Shown: positions 29,206 to 39,103, counted from the first letter of the stretch. The stretch is DNA of 64,000 nucleotides from Methanobacterium sp. SMA-27 (GCF_000744455.1 NZ_JQLY01000001.1:1550001-1614000), one strand, 5' to 3'. Translations and numbers: made by a program. Notes: generated by a model not told the origin, from the letters alone.

Positions 29206-30469
29206 TATTACACCTACTTAAATTAGTAGATATAATAACTTCGTTTATTAACTTACCATTTAGCAAAACTTGCTTTTTTACAAATTTTTCTCTTATTTTT
29301 AAATTTTCACTAATTTCATTCCTGATATCCAATATTTCAGTGACTTTAGATTTGAGAAGTAAAAAAAACTTGTCATAATTAAAATTATCGTCAATATCAA
29401 GGAGAAAATCTTCTTGTTGCATCATTTCCCCTAAAATTCCATGAAATTTATTATAACTGTAGGATACAATGCCTATGCTTGGAACAGCAAGGGAAGTTGA
29501 AGCCACTAAAGCATGGAACCTTGAACAAATAAACAGATCACATGCACTTATGATACCTTTTGTTTCTGGTGCACTGAATTCAAAGGGAAATGATATAATA
29601 TTCTCGGATTGATTAACTTGATTACTTATTTTTTCTATTAGATATACATCTTGATAGGTATTGGTTAAGTAAATTATTTTATAATTAAGTACATCAATAA
29701 TATAATTACTCAATTCAGAGAGTAATTTTATGTAATCTTCTTCAGTAAAATTAGAATTAACCATAGCAGCCGGCGTTATTCCTACAAATGAATCATTGAT
29801 ATCAATATCTAATTTTTTTAAAATATCATGAATTATACTTTCTTCAGGGGCATCCATAAGAAATGCCAAATCTGCAGTCAAAACTTGTTTAGTCTTATTA
29901 ACTCCTAATTTAGGCATATAATCCAAACTAAATCTTTCTCTAAATGTGATTAAATCAACTTTATTAAGATAAATTCGAGCTAATATGCTAAGAAATTTAC
30001 CATAAGAGCCTATTGTAGCAGAACACACAATTATTGGTTTTTTAACTGATAAAATATTTTTTATTCCAAGTAATACAAATAGTACGCCTGTAAAATTTAT
30101 TATACTGAATTTATCTACTAATTTTTCAGGTTCAATAAAATTTAAATCTACAAAAGCATCGTATTCACTAAATCTTTGTGTTCTAATTTTGTTATTAATA
30201 TTAAACCTTATTGAATTAATAAAAAAATATACACCCGTAATTATGAATGAATTTTTTTCATTAAACCAAAGATGATCCTCAAAATTAACTTCAGAATATT
30301 CATTTTTTAATCTAATAAATTCAGGATCCTCTTTATCAAAGTAACGATGAAAAACAGTGATTTCACATCCAGGAATAGTATCATTTAAACAATTTACCAT
30401 TCCTTCTAATCTTCCCATACTACCTTTATTTGCAGAGGAATTTGTATCAAGTATCGCTATCTTAACCAT
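29198..30469 (-). CDS. Polysaccharide pyruvyl transferase family protein
   Basis: 423 residues. N-terminal KIAILDTNSSANKGSMGRLE and the C-terminal signature CDLFICSRFHALVASTSLAV (the S-R-x-H motif of CsaB/WcaK-type ketal pyruvyl transferases), followed by VPSIGIVSYSYNKFHGILGE. Likely adds a pyruvate ketal to a sugar residue, giving negative charge to the surface polymer; some members have other roles. Paired with the FrhB-like redox protein. Confidence 0.82.
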   Translation of the reverse strand: MVKIAILDTNSSANKGSMGRLEGMVNCLNDTIPGCEITVFHRYFDKEDPEFIRLKNEYSEVNFEDHLWFNEKNSFIITGVYFFINSIRFNINNKIRTQRFSEYDAFVDLNFIEPEKLVDKFSIINFTGVLFVLLGIKNILSVKKPIIVCSATIGSYGKFLSILARIYLNKVDLITFRERFSLDYMPKLGVNKTKQVLTADLAFLMDAPEESIIHDILKKLDIDINDSFVGITPAAMVNSNFTEEDYIKLLSELSNYIIDVLNYKIIYLTNTYQDVYLIEKISNQVNQSENIISFPFEFSAPETKGIISACDLFICSRFHALVASTSLAVPSIGIVSYSYNKFHGILGEMMQQEDFLLDIDDNFNYDKFFLLLKSKVTEILDIRNEISENLKIREKFVKKQVLLNGKLINEVIISTNLSRCNND

Positions 30470-30495
30470 CCTAATTCTCCAAAATAAGAATTAAT

Positions 30496-31653
30496 TTAAA
30501 TTTTATTAATAATATCCTCAAATTCATTTGTAATTTCGTTCCAGTCACACTTTTCAGCAAATTTACGAGCTTTTTTACCTTCAGCCTTGACATCAATCTC
30601 AATGACCTTCGATACCACATCTTCAGGTAGATCGACGTAAGAAATACCATTATTCTCACCAAACTCCATAATAATTCCTGGAAGTTTGGTTGTTATTACA
30701 GGTTTGCTCATGGCCATGTATTCATATATTTTTATAGGTACTATATCTTGCATAATCTCCTCATTTGGGTATGCTGGTAAAATGCAAATATCGGAAACTG
30801 CAATATATTCTGGTATTTCATTGTAATCCTTACGACCCACCAATAAAACTTTATCCTCTAAATTATGTTCTTTAACAATATTTTGAAGATCATCATATAC
30901 ATCTCCATCTCCTACAATTAACAACTTAACATTTTTATATTTACCTTTTGCTAACTCCAAAGCAACTTCTTTAAGCCCAGCAAAATGATATAAAAATCCC
31001 ATAAAAAATAAAATCGTATCTCCATCCTTGATCCCATATTCTTGACGAATTCGAGACCCATCTAATGCCGGATCGAATTTATCCAAATCTATACCCGCCC
31101 CTATTACCATAGTATTTTTAGCACCTAAATTTCGTACAAATTCTTCCAGTTTATGGTTAATGGTGATGACTTGGGTTGAATTCTTGATTGTTGTCCTTTC
31201 CATGTACTCACCGAGAGCCTGAAAACTCTTTTCAGGTATTAATCTGTGTAGAACATCTATCCAATAGTATATGAAAGGTATCTTTTCTTTTCGGGCTATT
31301 CTGGCTGCAATGTAAGAGTTGATTATCCCAAAGCCCAGTAAAACATCTGGTTTGAATTCTTTTATCTGGCGTTTTATCTCCTTTCTGTGGGAAAATATAA
31401 TAGATGGATAAACTAATAATGGTATTTTTAAAATGCTCGGCCTTATAACCTTCACGTTGGCTAACTGATGTATCTTATGGTATCCTTCCACCACTTCTCT
31501 CTTCTTGTAGTGGCCTTCCTCTTCCTTCCAGTCAATTGGGTAATCTATAACCCTTATTTCATGTCCCCTCATTGATAATCGTTCCATGAGGTGATGTTGC
31601 TGGTGAGGGTTCCTTTTAATCCAGTCAGATTCTTGAACAACTAGTAATCTCAT
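30496..31653 (-). CDS. Glycosyltransferase family 4
   Basis: 385 residues: MRLLVVQESDWIKRNPHQQH, with HLMERLSMRGHEIRVIDYPI; then GFGIINSYIAARIARKEKIP, VIGAGIDLDKFDPALDGS, ILFFMGFLYHFAGLKEVALE and the donor motif LPAYPNEEIMQDIVPIKIYE with YMAMSKPVITTKLPG. Resembles WbuB/FucNAc transferase-like enzymes. Start overlaps the methyltransferase stop by 4 nt. Lysine-poor and slightly GC-richer than the genes at 22-30 kb, more like the host genes. Confidence 0.9.
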   Translation of the reverse strand: MRLLVVQESDWIKRNPHQQHHLMERLSMRGHEIRVIDYPIDWKEEEGHYKKREVVEGYHKIHQLANVKVIRPSILKIPLLVYPSIIFSHRKEIKRQIKEFKPDVLLGFGIINSYIAARIARKEKIPFIYYWIDVLHRLIPEKSFQALGEYMERTTIKNSTQVITINHKLEEFVRNLGAKNTMVIGAGIDLDKFDPALDGSRIRQEYGIKDGDTILFFMGFLYHFAGLKEVALELAKGKYKNVKLLIVGDGDVYDDLQNIVKEHNLEDKVLLVGRKDYNEIPEYIAVSDICILPAYPNEEIMQDIVPIKIYEYMAMSKPVITTKLPGIIMEFGENNGISYVDLPEDVVSKVIEIDVKAEGKKARKFAEKCDWNEITNEFEDIINKI

Positions 31654-32408
31654 TTTTTTGTTCCTTTAATTATACTCACATTACCAAATAAAGCATTAAA
31701 TAACTTAAATTTCATGAAGATATTAATATATCTTGAAATCAACTTAATCATATTCAATGTTAAATTATTATCACCATAATAAGGTGGAAAAAAGAAATAT
31801 TGAATTTTCATATTCATACCCCTTTCATTAAATATGTTTTTTACTCTGTTTTCATCCAAGCGATTTGGTTCAATTCCGCACCATTCTTCTTTAAACAAAC
31901 CGAGTAAATTTAAAAACTTAGTTAATTTAGCATCCATAATATCAACAAATATTACTTCTTTAGAAACTCGGCATATTTCAGATATACTTTTATTATGGTT
32001 TGGGAAGTGATGTAAGGCTAAATAGATGTAACATATGTCAAAACTTTTGTCATTGTGCTTTAAATTTTCCGCATCCCCTAATTCAAGTTCTAAATTATTC
32101 AATTTATGTTCTTTTATTCTAATTTTTGCAGATTCCAACTGTCCTGGTGCAATATCAACCAATAATAGTTTTTTAACACCATTTTTTATTAAAAATTCTG
32201 CTTCGTTACCATTACCCCCACCAACATTAATTACACGCTTCCCCTTTAAATCCAGATTTTTAATACTCTTTTTTAGTAAAAAATCATTCCATTCATTATT
32301 ATACTTATCAGCAATTGATTGGGACTTAACATCAAAACAGGAAGGTCCTTTCCACATTTCTGATTCAATTTTTTTTATTTGATCTGAATCCATTTTAGTT
32401 GATTTCAT
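31650..32408 (-). CDS. Class I SAM-dependent methyltransferase
   Basis: 252 residues from ATG 32408 (GGAG 10 nt upstream; the frame opens at a GTG at 32426). SAM site KRVINVGGGNGNEAEFLIKN, then LLVDIAPGQLESAKIRIKEH, LELGDAENLKHNDKSFDICY and IYLALHHFPNHNKSISEICR, a Methyltransf_11-type core. Acceptor unknown; likely a sugar or lipid intermediate of the locus. Directly follows the epimerase gene and overlaps the next GT4 gene. Confidence 0.85.
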   Translation of the reverse strand: MKSTKMDSDQIKKIESEMWKGPSCFDVKSQSIADKYNNEWNDFLLKKSIKNLDLKGKRVINVGGGNGNEAEFLIKNGVKKLLLVDIAPGQLESAKIRIKEHKLNNLELELGDAENLKHNDKSFDICYIYLALHHFPNHNKSISEICRVSKEVIFVDIMDAKLTKFLNLLGLFKEEWCGIEPNRLDENRVKNIFNERGMNMKIQYFFFPPYYGDNNLTLNMIKLISRYINIFMKFKLFNALFGNVSIIKGTKK

Positions 32409-32412
32409 AATA

Positions 32413-33405
32413 TTAAAACTCCGCACTCTCTTGGATGTTTTCCCAGTTTTCCACGAACCAGCTATGTGTCATTTTAAGACCGTCTTCAAAACCTGTTTTA
32501 GGTTTGTATCCTAATATATCATGAGCTTTATCAATTGATGATAATAAACAAGTTTTAGCATCCCAATCTCGTCTTTCAGTATATTTAATCCCTGATTTAT
32601 TCCTAGTTAGTCTATTTATTATCTCTGCCATATCCCCTACTCGATGATCATTGGCGGAGCCAAGGTTTATAGCTTCCCCAATAGCTTCTTCAACTACACC
32701 CATTGCTAGAAGTCCATCGACTATATCTTCAACATAGGTCCAGTCCCTGGTTTCTGTGCCGTTTCCTGTTATGGGTAAAGCCTGACCATTCATTGACCAG
32801 TAGAAGAAGTTTGGAATTACGTTACGATATTTTCCTGGAATTTCACCAGATCCAAAGACATTGAAAAATCGGGCGTTTACAATGGGTAGGTCGTATAAAT
32901 TGTGGAAATAATTGGTGTAAAGCTCCCCTAAAAGTTTTGTAACCTGGTAAGGAGTGTGTAAATTAATGGAAATATCATGTTCTTTAAATGGCATTTTAGA
33001 CCCTAATCCGTAAACCCCGCAGCCTGATGAAGAATAAACAAATCTTTCAATTCCAACGAGCTGTGCATACTGTAGTACTTTTAATATTCCAATACCGTTA
33101 ACCATTAAATCCTTCTCAGGATTGTCAACAGAGTTCTGGTTGGCAAAGTGTGCTGCCAAATGGAAAACATAATCAGGTTTTTCCTTAAACACCCTTTTCA
33201 GGTCTTCATCGTTAAGTATATCACCCTTCACAAATTGAATGTTTTCTGATTTAGGTATGTTCCATTCATAGGCGGATGATAAGTTGTCAAGGATTATAAC
33301 CTTCTCAACATCCAGTTCAGAAAGTTTTTTGCATAAGTTACTTCCAACGCACCCTGCCCCACCAGTAACAAGTATTTTTTTTCCTTGATATTCAGTGTAA
33401 TTCAT
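32413..33405 (-). CDS. NAD-dependent NDP-sugar epimerase/dehydratase
   Basis: 330 residues, extended SDR: NAD-binding KKILVTGGAGCVGSNLCKKL, VFHLAAHFANQNSV, YSSSGCGVYGLG (catalytic Ser/Thr) and TPYQVTKLLGELYTNYF (catalytic Tyr and Lys), then FFNVFGSGEIPGKYRNVIPN. Similar to UDP-glucose 4-epimerase-like enzymes; exact sugar not decidable. Its ATG directly abuts the stop of the upstream paralogous epimerase, with GGTGA as ribosome site. Confidence 0.88.
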   Translation of the reverse strand: MNYTEYQGKKILVTGGAGCVGSNLCKKLSELDVEKVIILDNLSSAYEWNIPKSENIQFVKGDILNDEDLKRVFKEKPDYVFHLAAHFANQNSVDNPEKDLMVNGIGILKVLQYAQLVGIERFVYSSSGCGVYGLGSKMPFKEHDISINLHTPYQVTKLLGELYTNYFHNLYDLPIVNARFFNVFGSGEIPGKYRNVIPNFFYWSMNGQALPITGNGTETRDWTYVEDIVDGLLAMGVVEEAIGEAINLGSANDHRVGDMAEIINRLTRNKSGIKYTERRDWDAKTCLLSSIDKAHDILGYKPKTGFEDGLKMTHSWFVENWENIQESAEF

Positions 33406-34347
33406 TTATTCACCAACCCTGTAGTACCATTTCATCCATTCAACTGTTTTTTTAATTCCTTCTTCAGGAGTCACCTTGGGGTCGTGTTTTAAATCTTTTA
33501 TAGATTTAGAAAAGTCAATAGTTTTAACATGTGTTGTAAATGGTTCTGCTTCTTCATATGTGACAATTGAATCATCAACTCCAACAGCATCTAAAATGAT
33601 ATCTGAATACTCTTTAATTTCCCTTTCCCATTCTTGTTTTCCGCCAACGTTATAAGCTTCCCCTGGTTTGAAGTTGTCAAGAATGTTTGCAAATGTTTTG
33701 GTAGTATCCCCTACGTAATCTATGATTCTTTTATGTCCTTTATAAACTGTGTAAGGTTTCCCAAAAAGAGCATGATAAATAAATAATGGTATAAAACCCC
33801 GGTAGGGAGTGAAATGTTCCTCTGGACCGTAACAGTTTACAGGCCTAACTCTTACGGTTTCGGTGTCATACATTTTTGCAGAGTTCATGCACATGAGTTC
33901 CCCTGCCCATTTACTTACTGCGTAGTCGTTCATCTGGTAGGTGTCTTTGATTGGATTATTTTCCATAACATCTTCACTCATTACACCATTGTAGTCCCCG
34001 TAAACTTCCGCTGATGAAAAAAAGATCATCTTAAAACCTAGTTTCTCTTGAAGACGTAACATATGTTTTGTTCCGATTACGTTAGTCTGCCAAAGGTTTT
34101 CATAATGTGCTTCACCGTTCCAGCGACCGTATTCTGCTGCTAGATGGTACACATAATCAAAGTTGTAGTTTTCAAACACTTTTTCAAGTTGTCTATAATT
34201 TTTGACATCTGCCCGTAGGTAGTTATCAAGATCAGAGTTAAGCAAATCAATGGACATAACTTCGTGCCCTCTTTTGTTTAATTCATTTACAAGGTTAGTA
34301 CCTATGAATCCTGCACCACCAGTTACTAAAATTCTTTTTGTGTCCAT
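33406..34347 (-). CDS. NAD-dependent NDP-sugar epimerase/dehydratase
   Basis: 313 residues, extended SDR: KRILVTGGAGFIGTNLVNEL (Rossmann), YHLAAEYGRWNGEAHYENLW, FFSSAEVYGDYNGVMSED, NDYAVSKWAGELMCMNSAKM (YxxxK), VRPVNCYGPEEHFTPYRG. First gene of a minus-strand run of closely packed genes leading to about 24 kb. Supplies an activated sugar for the polysaccharide; the specific product is unknown. Confidence 0.88.
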   Translation of the reverse strand: MDTKRILVTGGAGFIGTNLVNELNKRGHEVMSIDLLNSDLDNYLRADVKNYRQLEKVFENYNFDYVYHLAAEYGRWNGEAHYENLWQTNVIGTKHMLRLQEKLGFKMIFFSSAEVYGDYNGVMSEDVMENNPIKDTYQMNDYAVSKWAGELMCMNSAKMYDTETVRVRPVNCYGPEEHFTPYRGFIPLFIYHALFGKPYTVYKGHKRIIDYVGDTTKTFANILDNFKPGEAYNVGGKQEWEREIKEYSDIILDAVGVDDSIVTYEEAEPFTTHVKTIDFSKSIKDLKHDPKVTPEEGIKKTVEWMKWYYRVGE

Positions 34348-34550
34348 CCTTAATCTCCTGATTAGATTTAACCTTAATTCTAGAGACTCATTTTATTACC
34401 GTAAAATTAATCGCCTCTAAATCTACTAATTCATAATTCTAATTACAGTATATATATGATTATGGATTCAAAAATTAGTCCTAATTCTAATAATCATTCG
34501 AATGTAATCAAACATTACTCTACTCGATTTTTTGTTGATTTTAAAATTCT

Positions 34551-35711
34551 TTAATAATTTGTTAAAACTTGGATAAACCTGTAAAAATAGGAAAATGGTG
34601 GAAAAAATGATTTCAATGACGATTTATCCCATTCCTCGTTGGTGGGTAAAAACATGATTTTTAAAAAATCTTTGATACGATGAGATCTTTTTTCACGGAT
34701 ATTGAAACGGATATCTGCCATTTGAAATAGACTATCATAATTCGGCATAAAAATTCTTTTTTTTACTTTAAAAGTTAAATATTGGATAGTTGTTGATTCT
34801 AAATGTTGATGAATAGTATTAGGAAGATTTAAATCTAAAAGATCCACAGCTAAACAGAGGTTTACTAATATTAATCGCTTAATTCCCAATTTATCAGCCT
34901 TTTCAAAGATGTATTCCCAATTGATCTCATAAGATTGAATCAGTTCAGATACATCACATATCCATGATAAACGATCCCAATAATGTCCTGAAGCATGGAT
35001 ACATAATATTAGTAACATGTTCTCAGGTGAAAGTGATGAAATTTCTTTATTGCTAATCTTAACTATTTCAACATTTTCTGGATCTCCCAAAAACAGGGGA
35101 TCATTAGATAAAGAGAATGAAACTCCTTGAAACTGCCAATGTACTTCCAGGCTAATATTAGTTTCGGGATTCTTAAATTTGTATTCTCGTTGTGACTTAA
35201 TAAATCTCTTTTCTTTGAATCCTTTAAGTTCGAATTGGGGATTGTACCCATATGAAATAAGTATTTCCTTTACCTTCAACACATCATTTTTGTCAACAAA
35301 AATATCAAGATCATCGAACTGCCTTAAAGCAAGGTTTTTATAAGCATAAATAGCCAGTAATGGGCCTTTATAGGGGATTACATTCAAGCCATGTTTTTCA
35401 AATAAATTCACTAATTTGAGTAGTTCTCCTAACATTAAAAGGTTTTTTTTAACATTTCTATTAAAACTCTCTTTAAAACATTTTAAAACATTTTCAGGGA
35501 CTTCTTCCTTAAATTCTTTCAAATTCCAATATAATAATGGAGTTAATTTATGTTGAAAAGCTCTTTGAATTAGATAATCCCAATCTAAATCACTATGGAA
35601 TAATTTAATTAATTTGGATTTAATTTCAGGATTTAATTGAGTTCGAGCGCATAGAATGAGTAGTTTATCTTCATTTGTTATTTTGATATTCTGATCCAAA
35701 TTATTGCCCAT
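34551..35711 (-). CDS. PF14907-type nucleotidyltransferase of lasso cluster
   Basis: 386 residues from ATG 35711 (GGAGTG 8 nt upstream; the frame opens at 35762). The core of the uncharacterised nucleotidyltransferase family is seen: GLNVIPYKGPLLAIYAYKNL, ALRQFDDLDIFVDKNDVLKV (the D-x-D metal site) and SLEVHWQF, with helical regions before and after (ENMLLILCIHASGHYWDRLS). Members of this family occur in lasso-peptide clusters of the paeninodin/pseudomycoidin type, where they are thought to decorate the peptide (family knowledge). It is the last minus-strand gene of the lasso cluster and is separated from the exporter gene by a plus-strand lipoprotein gene. Confidence 0.8.
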   Translation of the reverse strand: MGNNLDQNIKITNEDKLLILCARTQLNPEIKSKLIKLFHSDLDWDYLIQRAFQHKLTPLLYWNLKEFKEEVPENVLKCFKESFNRNVKKNLLMLGELLKLVNLFEKHGLNVIPYKGPLLAIYAYKNLALRQFDDLDIFVDKNDVLKVKEILISYGYNPQFELKGFKEKRFIKSQREYKFKNPETNISLEVHWQFQGVSFSLSNDPLFLGDPENVEIVKISNKEISSLSPENMLLILCIHASGHYWDRLSWICDVSELIQSYEINWEYIFEKADKLGIKRLILVNLCLAVDLLDLNLPNTIHQHLESTTIQYLTFKVKKRIFMPNYDSLFQMADIRFNIREKRSHRIKDFLKIMFLPTNEEWDKSSLKSFFPPFSYFYRFIQVLTNY

Positions 35712-35842
35712 TATAATCCACTCCAAAAAATTATTTGATATAACTAGATTATTATGAAACACTTATTATCTAGTTAGTTCTTTGATAGATTAGTAAAGAA
35801 AATTTTAAATTATTTCTCAATATTTATAAATGGTGAATTGTA

Positions 35843-36265
35843 ATGTTTAAAAAATATTTCCTAGTGATTTTAATCTTATCATTGATTATTGTGGGAATAT
35901 CTGGTTGTACAACAAAAACAGCAACTAACGGCACATTCGGAGAAAAAACAGTTTCAATCAATTCAATATTAATATCAAATAATACTACTGCAGATACTTA
36001 CAATGATACGGATAATGGAAATGAATATTATTATATCGATGGTTATTTAGTAAATAACAATTCTAATGATGCTTTTAATGTAAAAGTCAATGCAACTGCA
36101 TATGATGCAAATGGTAATGTGGTTGCAACGAATGACAGTGTATATTTAGATCCGACTGCAATACCTGCTAAAGGAGTTTCTGAATTTTACGTTGAGTTTC
36201 CAGACACTAATAATAATATAGTGAGATATGATGTAAAAATTGTTGATGCAACGGGAACTCTTTAA
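35843..36265 (+). CDS. Lipoprotein with FxLYD-like domain
   Basis: 140 residues. Lipobox IVGISGC near residue 22 after the hydrophobic stretch YFLVILILSLIIVGI. The mature part is a single beta-sandwich domain (YYIDGYLVNNNSNDAFNVKV, then ATAYDANGNVVATNDSVYLD), resembling FxLYD/DUF3426 domains. GGTGA precedes the ATG. It is a plus-strand gene lying between two minus-strand lasso genes; a role in lasso peptide immunity is conceivable but unsupported. Confidence 0.75.
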   Translation: MFKKYFLVILILSLIIVGISGCTTKTATNGTFGEKTVSINSILISNNTTADTYNDTDNGNEYYYIDGYLVNNNSNDAFNVKVNATAYDANGNVVATNDSVYLDPTAIPAKGVSEFYVEFPDTNNNIVRYDVKIVDATGTL

Positions 36266-36307
36266 TAAATGGGTTTTAATGAGATATTTCGTTTCTATTA
36301 TTTTCAA

Positions 36308-38122
36308 TTAATTGTTTATACCTTGAGCTTCACAAATATCTCTAAACCATCCTTCTTCTTTTTTTAGTAGTTCGTCCCATGTTCCGGACTCTAAGATTTG
36401 GCCTTCGTCAATTAAATAAATGTAATCCGCATTTTTAATGGTGGATAATCGGTGTGCTATGATTAAGATGGTTTTTTCCCCGTGAAGATCGTCAATAGCT
36501 TTTAATATCTTTTTTTCATTTTCTGAATCTAAGTTGCTGGTTGCTTCGTCTAATATGAGTAAATTAGGTTTTCTTAGTAATGCACGTGCCAGTGCGAGCC
36601 GTTGTCTTTCTCCGCCAGATAATTTAACTCCACGATCTCCTATAACTGTGTTTATGCCTTCAGGGAGTTTTGAAACGAATTCATATGCAGCTGCCAGTTT
36701 CAATGCGTCGAGAATATCTTCTTCATTAGATTCAGGTTGGGATAAATTTAGGTTAAATTTTATGGTTTCATTGAATAGGAAGGTTTCTTGGGACACATAT
36801 CCTATTTGACTTCTCCATGAACCGATACTAAATTTAGAAAGTGGAACGCTATCAACTGTTATTTTACCTTCAGAAGGTTGAATTAAACCCATTATAAGAT
36901 CTGCTACTGTACTTTTGCCTGCACCTGATGGCCCTACAATTGCTATACTTTTTCCAACTGGTATCTCAAGATTTAAGTCTTTCATTAAAAAGTGTTCTTC
37001 ATCTCTGTATGAAAATGATACATTTTCAAGATTAATAACCTTGTTTAACAATATTTGACACTCTTTACTATCTAAAAGATCAGTATTCTCAAGACATTGT
37101 TTTTCAAGATTCATTACATTGTTAAAGGCGGGTAACATGTTTATGAAGTATTGGTAGCTGCGTTGTATAGTTGAAAATTGTGGAATCATAACTACAAATA
37201 AGTAGATTAGTAAAAATAAACTTGCAGTTGGTAATTTAATTACTTCAATTAAAAACAGTACCATTATGGAAAGTACAATTACAGTTCCTATATCAAATAA
37301 TAATTTAACATCTGCATAACTCTTGATGGCATCAAGGTAATTATTAGCTACTTTGTTACTTTGATTGGAGAAAATATTAATATTTTCTTCTTGCATACCG
37401 AAACTTTTGATAGTTTTCATACCATCCATGTGTTGCATGATGGAAGAGTATAGGTCTCTTGTAGTAGTAGTGATTTCATCACCACTATGTCTAGATTTTA
37501 CAGCTCTTCTGCGAAGCACTAATAGAATGGTCACCCCTACAAGGAATATTATACCTGTGCCTATGCCTGCAATTTTCAGGGCGAAAATTATATAGACAAT
37601 CAAAATCATTATACTAGCTAAGAATGTTAAAAATTGTCCAGTTCCTATGCTAATTCTTTCTATCTCATTGGTAAGAGCATGGGCAAAGTTTGAGGACTTC
37701 ATCTTTGTGAAAAAAAGCCAATTTGAATTAGTAATAGCCTTGTAGAGACGTTTGCGCAATTGGGCTGCAAATTGATACTCAATATTGGAAGTCCCGAGTG
37801 TCTGCAATCTAGATAATATTGCAATGAAACTGATTACTAGCACATAAATAATCAGAACTGACAATAAAGTAGGTTGTACATTTATAATGGCGAAAAATTC
37901 GGATACAATTCCTGCAATCTGGCCAAGAGATCCTTGACTAACATTCAAACCAACCAATTGTAATAGAGGGACTAATAATAGTAAACTAATTCCTTGAAGA
38001 AGACTTATCAAAACCATCAGGAACAGAGAAATAGCTACCTTTTGAGGCATTAATTTTATAAGGTTTTTTGTGTAATGGCCTAAGAGACTTTTTTTAAAAT
38101 TAAGAATAATTTTTCCAATCAT
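36308..38122 (-). CDS. ABC exporter (permease-ATPase), lasso peptide D protein
   Basis: 604 residues. N-terminal six-helix membrane domain (about 20-330) and a C-terminal ATPase (about 360-600): Walker A IVGPSGAGKSTVADLIMGL, Q-loop GYVSQETFLFNETI, signature VKLSGGERQRLALARALLRK, Walker B NLLILDEATSNLDSENEKK, switch His IIAHRLSTIKNADYI. Lasso clusters usually encode such a half-transporter to export the mature peptide, which also gives self-protection (family knowledge). Lies 163 nt downstream of the B2 gene in the same direction. Confidence 0.88.
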   Translation of the reverse strand: MIGKIILNFKKSLLGHYTKNLIKLMPQKVAISLFLMVLISLLQGISLLLLVPLLQLVGLNVSQGSLGQIAGIVSEFFAIINVQPTLLSVLIIYVLVISFIAILSRLQTLGTSNIEYQFAAQLRKRLYKAITNSNWLFFTKMKSSNFAHALTNEIERISIGTGQFLTFLASIMILIVYIIFALKIAGIGTGIIFLVGVTILLVLRRRAVKSRHSGDEITTTTRDLYSSIMQHMDGMKTIKSFGMQEENINIFSNQSNKVANNYLDAIKSYADVKLLFDIGTVIVLSIMVLFLIEVIKLPTASLFLLIYLFVVMIPQFSTIQRSYQYFINMLPAFNNVMNLEKQCLENTDLLDSKECQILLNKVINLENVSFSYRDEEHFLMKDLNLEIPVGKSIAIVGPSGAGKSTVADLIMGLIQPSEGKITVDSVPLSKFSIGSWRSQIGYVSQETFLFNETIKFNLNLSQPESNEEDILDALKLAAAYEFVSKLPEGINTVIGDRGVKLSGGERQRLALARALLRKPNLLILDEATSNLDSENEKKILKAIDDLHGEKTILIIAHRLSTIKNADYIYLIDEGQILESGTWDELLKKEEGWFRDICEAQGINN

Positions 38123-38285
38123 GAATAATCCCTATTCTTATAATATTATTTTTTGATTAAATCTTTGAAAAAAATTTAATCTATGCCAAAATATGCTATT
38201 ATTCCTCTTGAGTGGGTAGAAAGATTAATCTATCTTTATGAAAATTTTGATTTTATAAATTTAAATATATCTGAAGACAATTTTT

Positions 38286-38702
38286 TTATTGATCTAACTC
38301 TAATATTGGCACAAACTCATTTTCAGATTCCCCCAATACGATCTCATCACCGATTTCTAACCATGCATGAGCTTCAAATTCATCTCCTTTCATAACACCT
38401 ATTTTAAGATTAGACCGATGATTATATCTTGAAAGTAGTATTTGACCGGTTATTGCTTGGGTAAGGCATGTGGCTCTAGGAATATATGGGGATACAACTC
38501 TTACAGACCATATAATATCTCCAATAGTTGAAGTTGCTTTGGAATTATTTGGAGGTATTGAAAATATTTTTGAAATCTTTTTACCCCTTGAAAATGATAA
38601 CAAAGAAAGTGATAATCGAATGAAGATTGTCAAAATCAAGCTCTTAATAAACAAACTTTTCTTTTCTGATGATAATTTATAAAAACTATGTATTTTATTC
38701 AT
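38286..38702 (-). CDS. Lasso peptide biosynthesis B2 protein (leader peptidase)
   Basis: 138 residues, the transglutaminase-like cysteine protease fold of lasso B2/McjB-type enzymes: IWSVRVVSPYIPRATCLTQA with catalytic Cys79, then LKIGVMKGDEFEAHAWLEIG with His112 and probably Asp119. An N-terminal hydrophobic helix (KSLILTIFIRLSLSLLSF) suggests membrane contact. It cleaves the leader from the precursor so the cyclase can close the ring. Overlaps the B1 gene by 8 nt, so the two are coupled as is usual when B is split into B1 and B2. Confidence 0.88.
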   Translation of the reverse strand: MNKIHSFYKLSSEKKSLFIKSLILTIFIRLSLSLLSFSRGKKISKIFSIPPNNSKATSTIGDIIWSVRVVSPYIPRATCLTQAITGQILLSRYNHRSNLKIGVMKGDEFEAHAWLEIGDEIVLGESENEFVPILELDQ

Positions 38703-38979
38703 TAAATTTAACCAGCCCGTTATCTAAAAGCTCTTCTACTAATTCGAAAATATCATCCTTGCATCGGTTTTTATCTACATCGTATTCATTCCATATTACT
38801 TCGACAACATCATCTATTGTTTTAGGCTTTTGAATTAAGTTCCAAATTTTAGCCCCTATAGGATCTAATCCATAATAAACTCCATCCTTGAGGTTTAATA
38901 TCGCAGCTTCACCATCGAGATCACATGAAACCACATCATCTGCTACAACTACACTAGAATATATTGATATTTTTGTCAT
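38695..38979 (-). CDS. Lasso peptide B1 protein (PqqD-like leader-binding RRE)
   Basis: 94 residues with the PqqD/RRE winged-helix pattern: VVVADDVVSCDLDGEAAILN, LKDGVYYGLDPIGAKIWNLI, then a helical half TIDDVVEVIWNEYDVDKNRC and VEELLDNGLVKF. Stand-alone RRE proteins bind the leader motif of the lasso precursor and present it to B2 (family knowledge). First gene of the B1-B2-exporter group and divergent from the adhesin gene. Confidence 0.88.
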   Translation of the reverse strand: MTKISIYSSVVVADDVVSCDLDGEAAILNLKDGVYYGLDPIGAKIWNLIQKPKTIDDVVEVIWNEYDVDKNRCKDDIFELVEELLDNGLVKFNE

Positions 38980-39087
38980 ATTTTTTCACTTTTTAATTAT
39001 CTTAAAATATATTATGTTTGTGAATATATTAATTAATTTTTAAGTTTGTTTCATTAGAAGAATAAAAATAATTGATTATTTTTATTT

Positions 39088-39103
39088 TGTGATTTCTATC
39101 ACA
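39088..39103 (+). promoter_or_regulatory. TGTGA-N6-TCACA dyad before adhesin promoter
   Basis: TGTGA TTTCTA TCACA in the divergent region between the lasso B1 gene and the adhesin. It ends 25 bp before the TATA-like TTTATATTT (39129-39137), preceded by a purine-rich BRE-like AAGAAAAC. It is about 110 bp from the B1 start, so it could act on both sides. Same dyad as at 3986 and 4513. Confidence 0.6.

Noticed and set aside
38183..38395. Plus-strand 70-codon ORF containing YAIIPLEW, considered as a second lasso precursor
   Set aside because: It lacks the G-x5-T part of the leader motif, overlaps the B2 gene antisense, and has no ribosome site.
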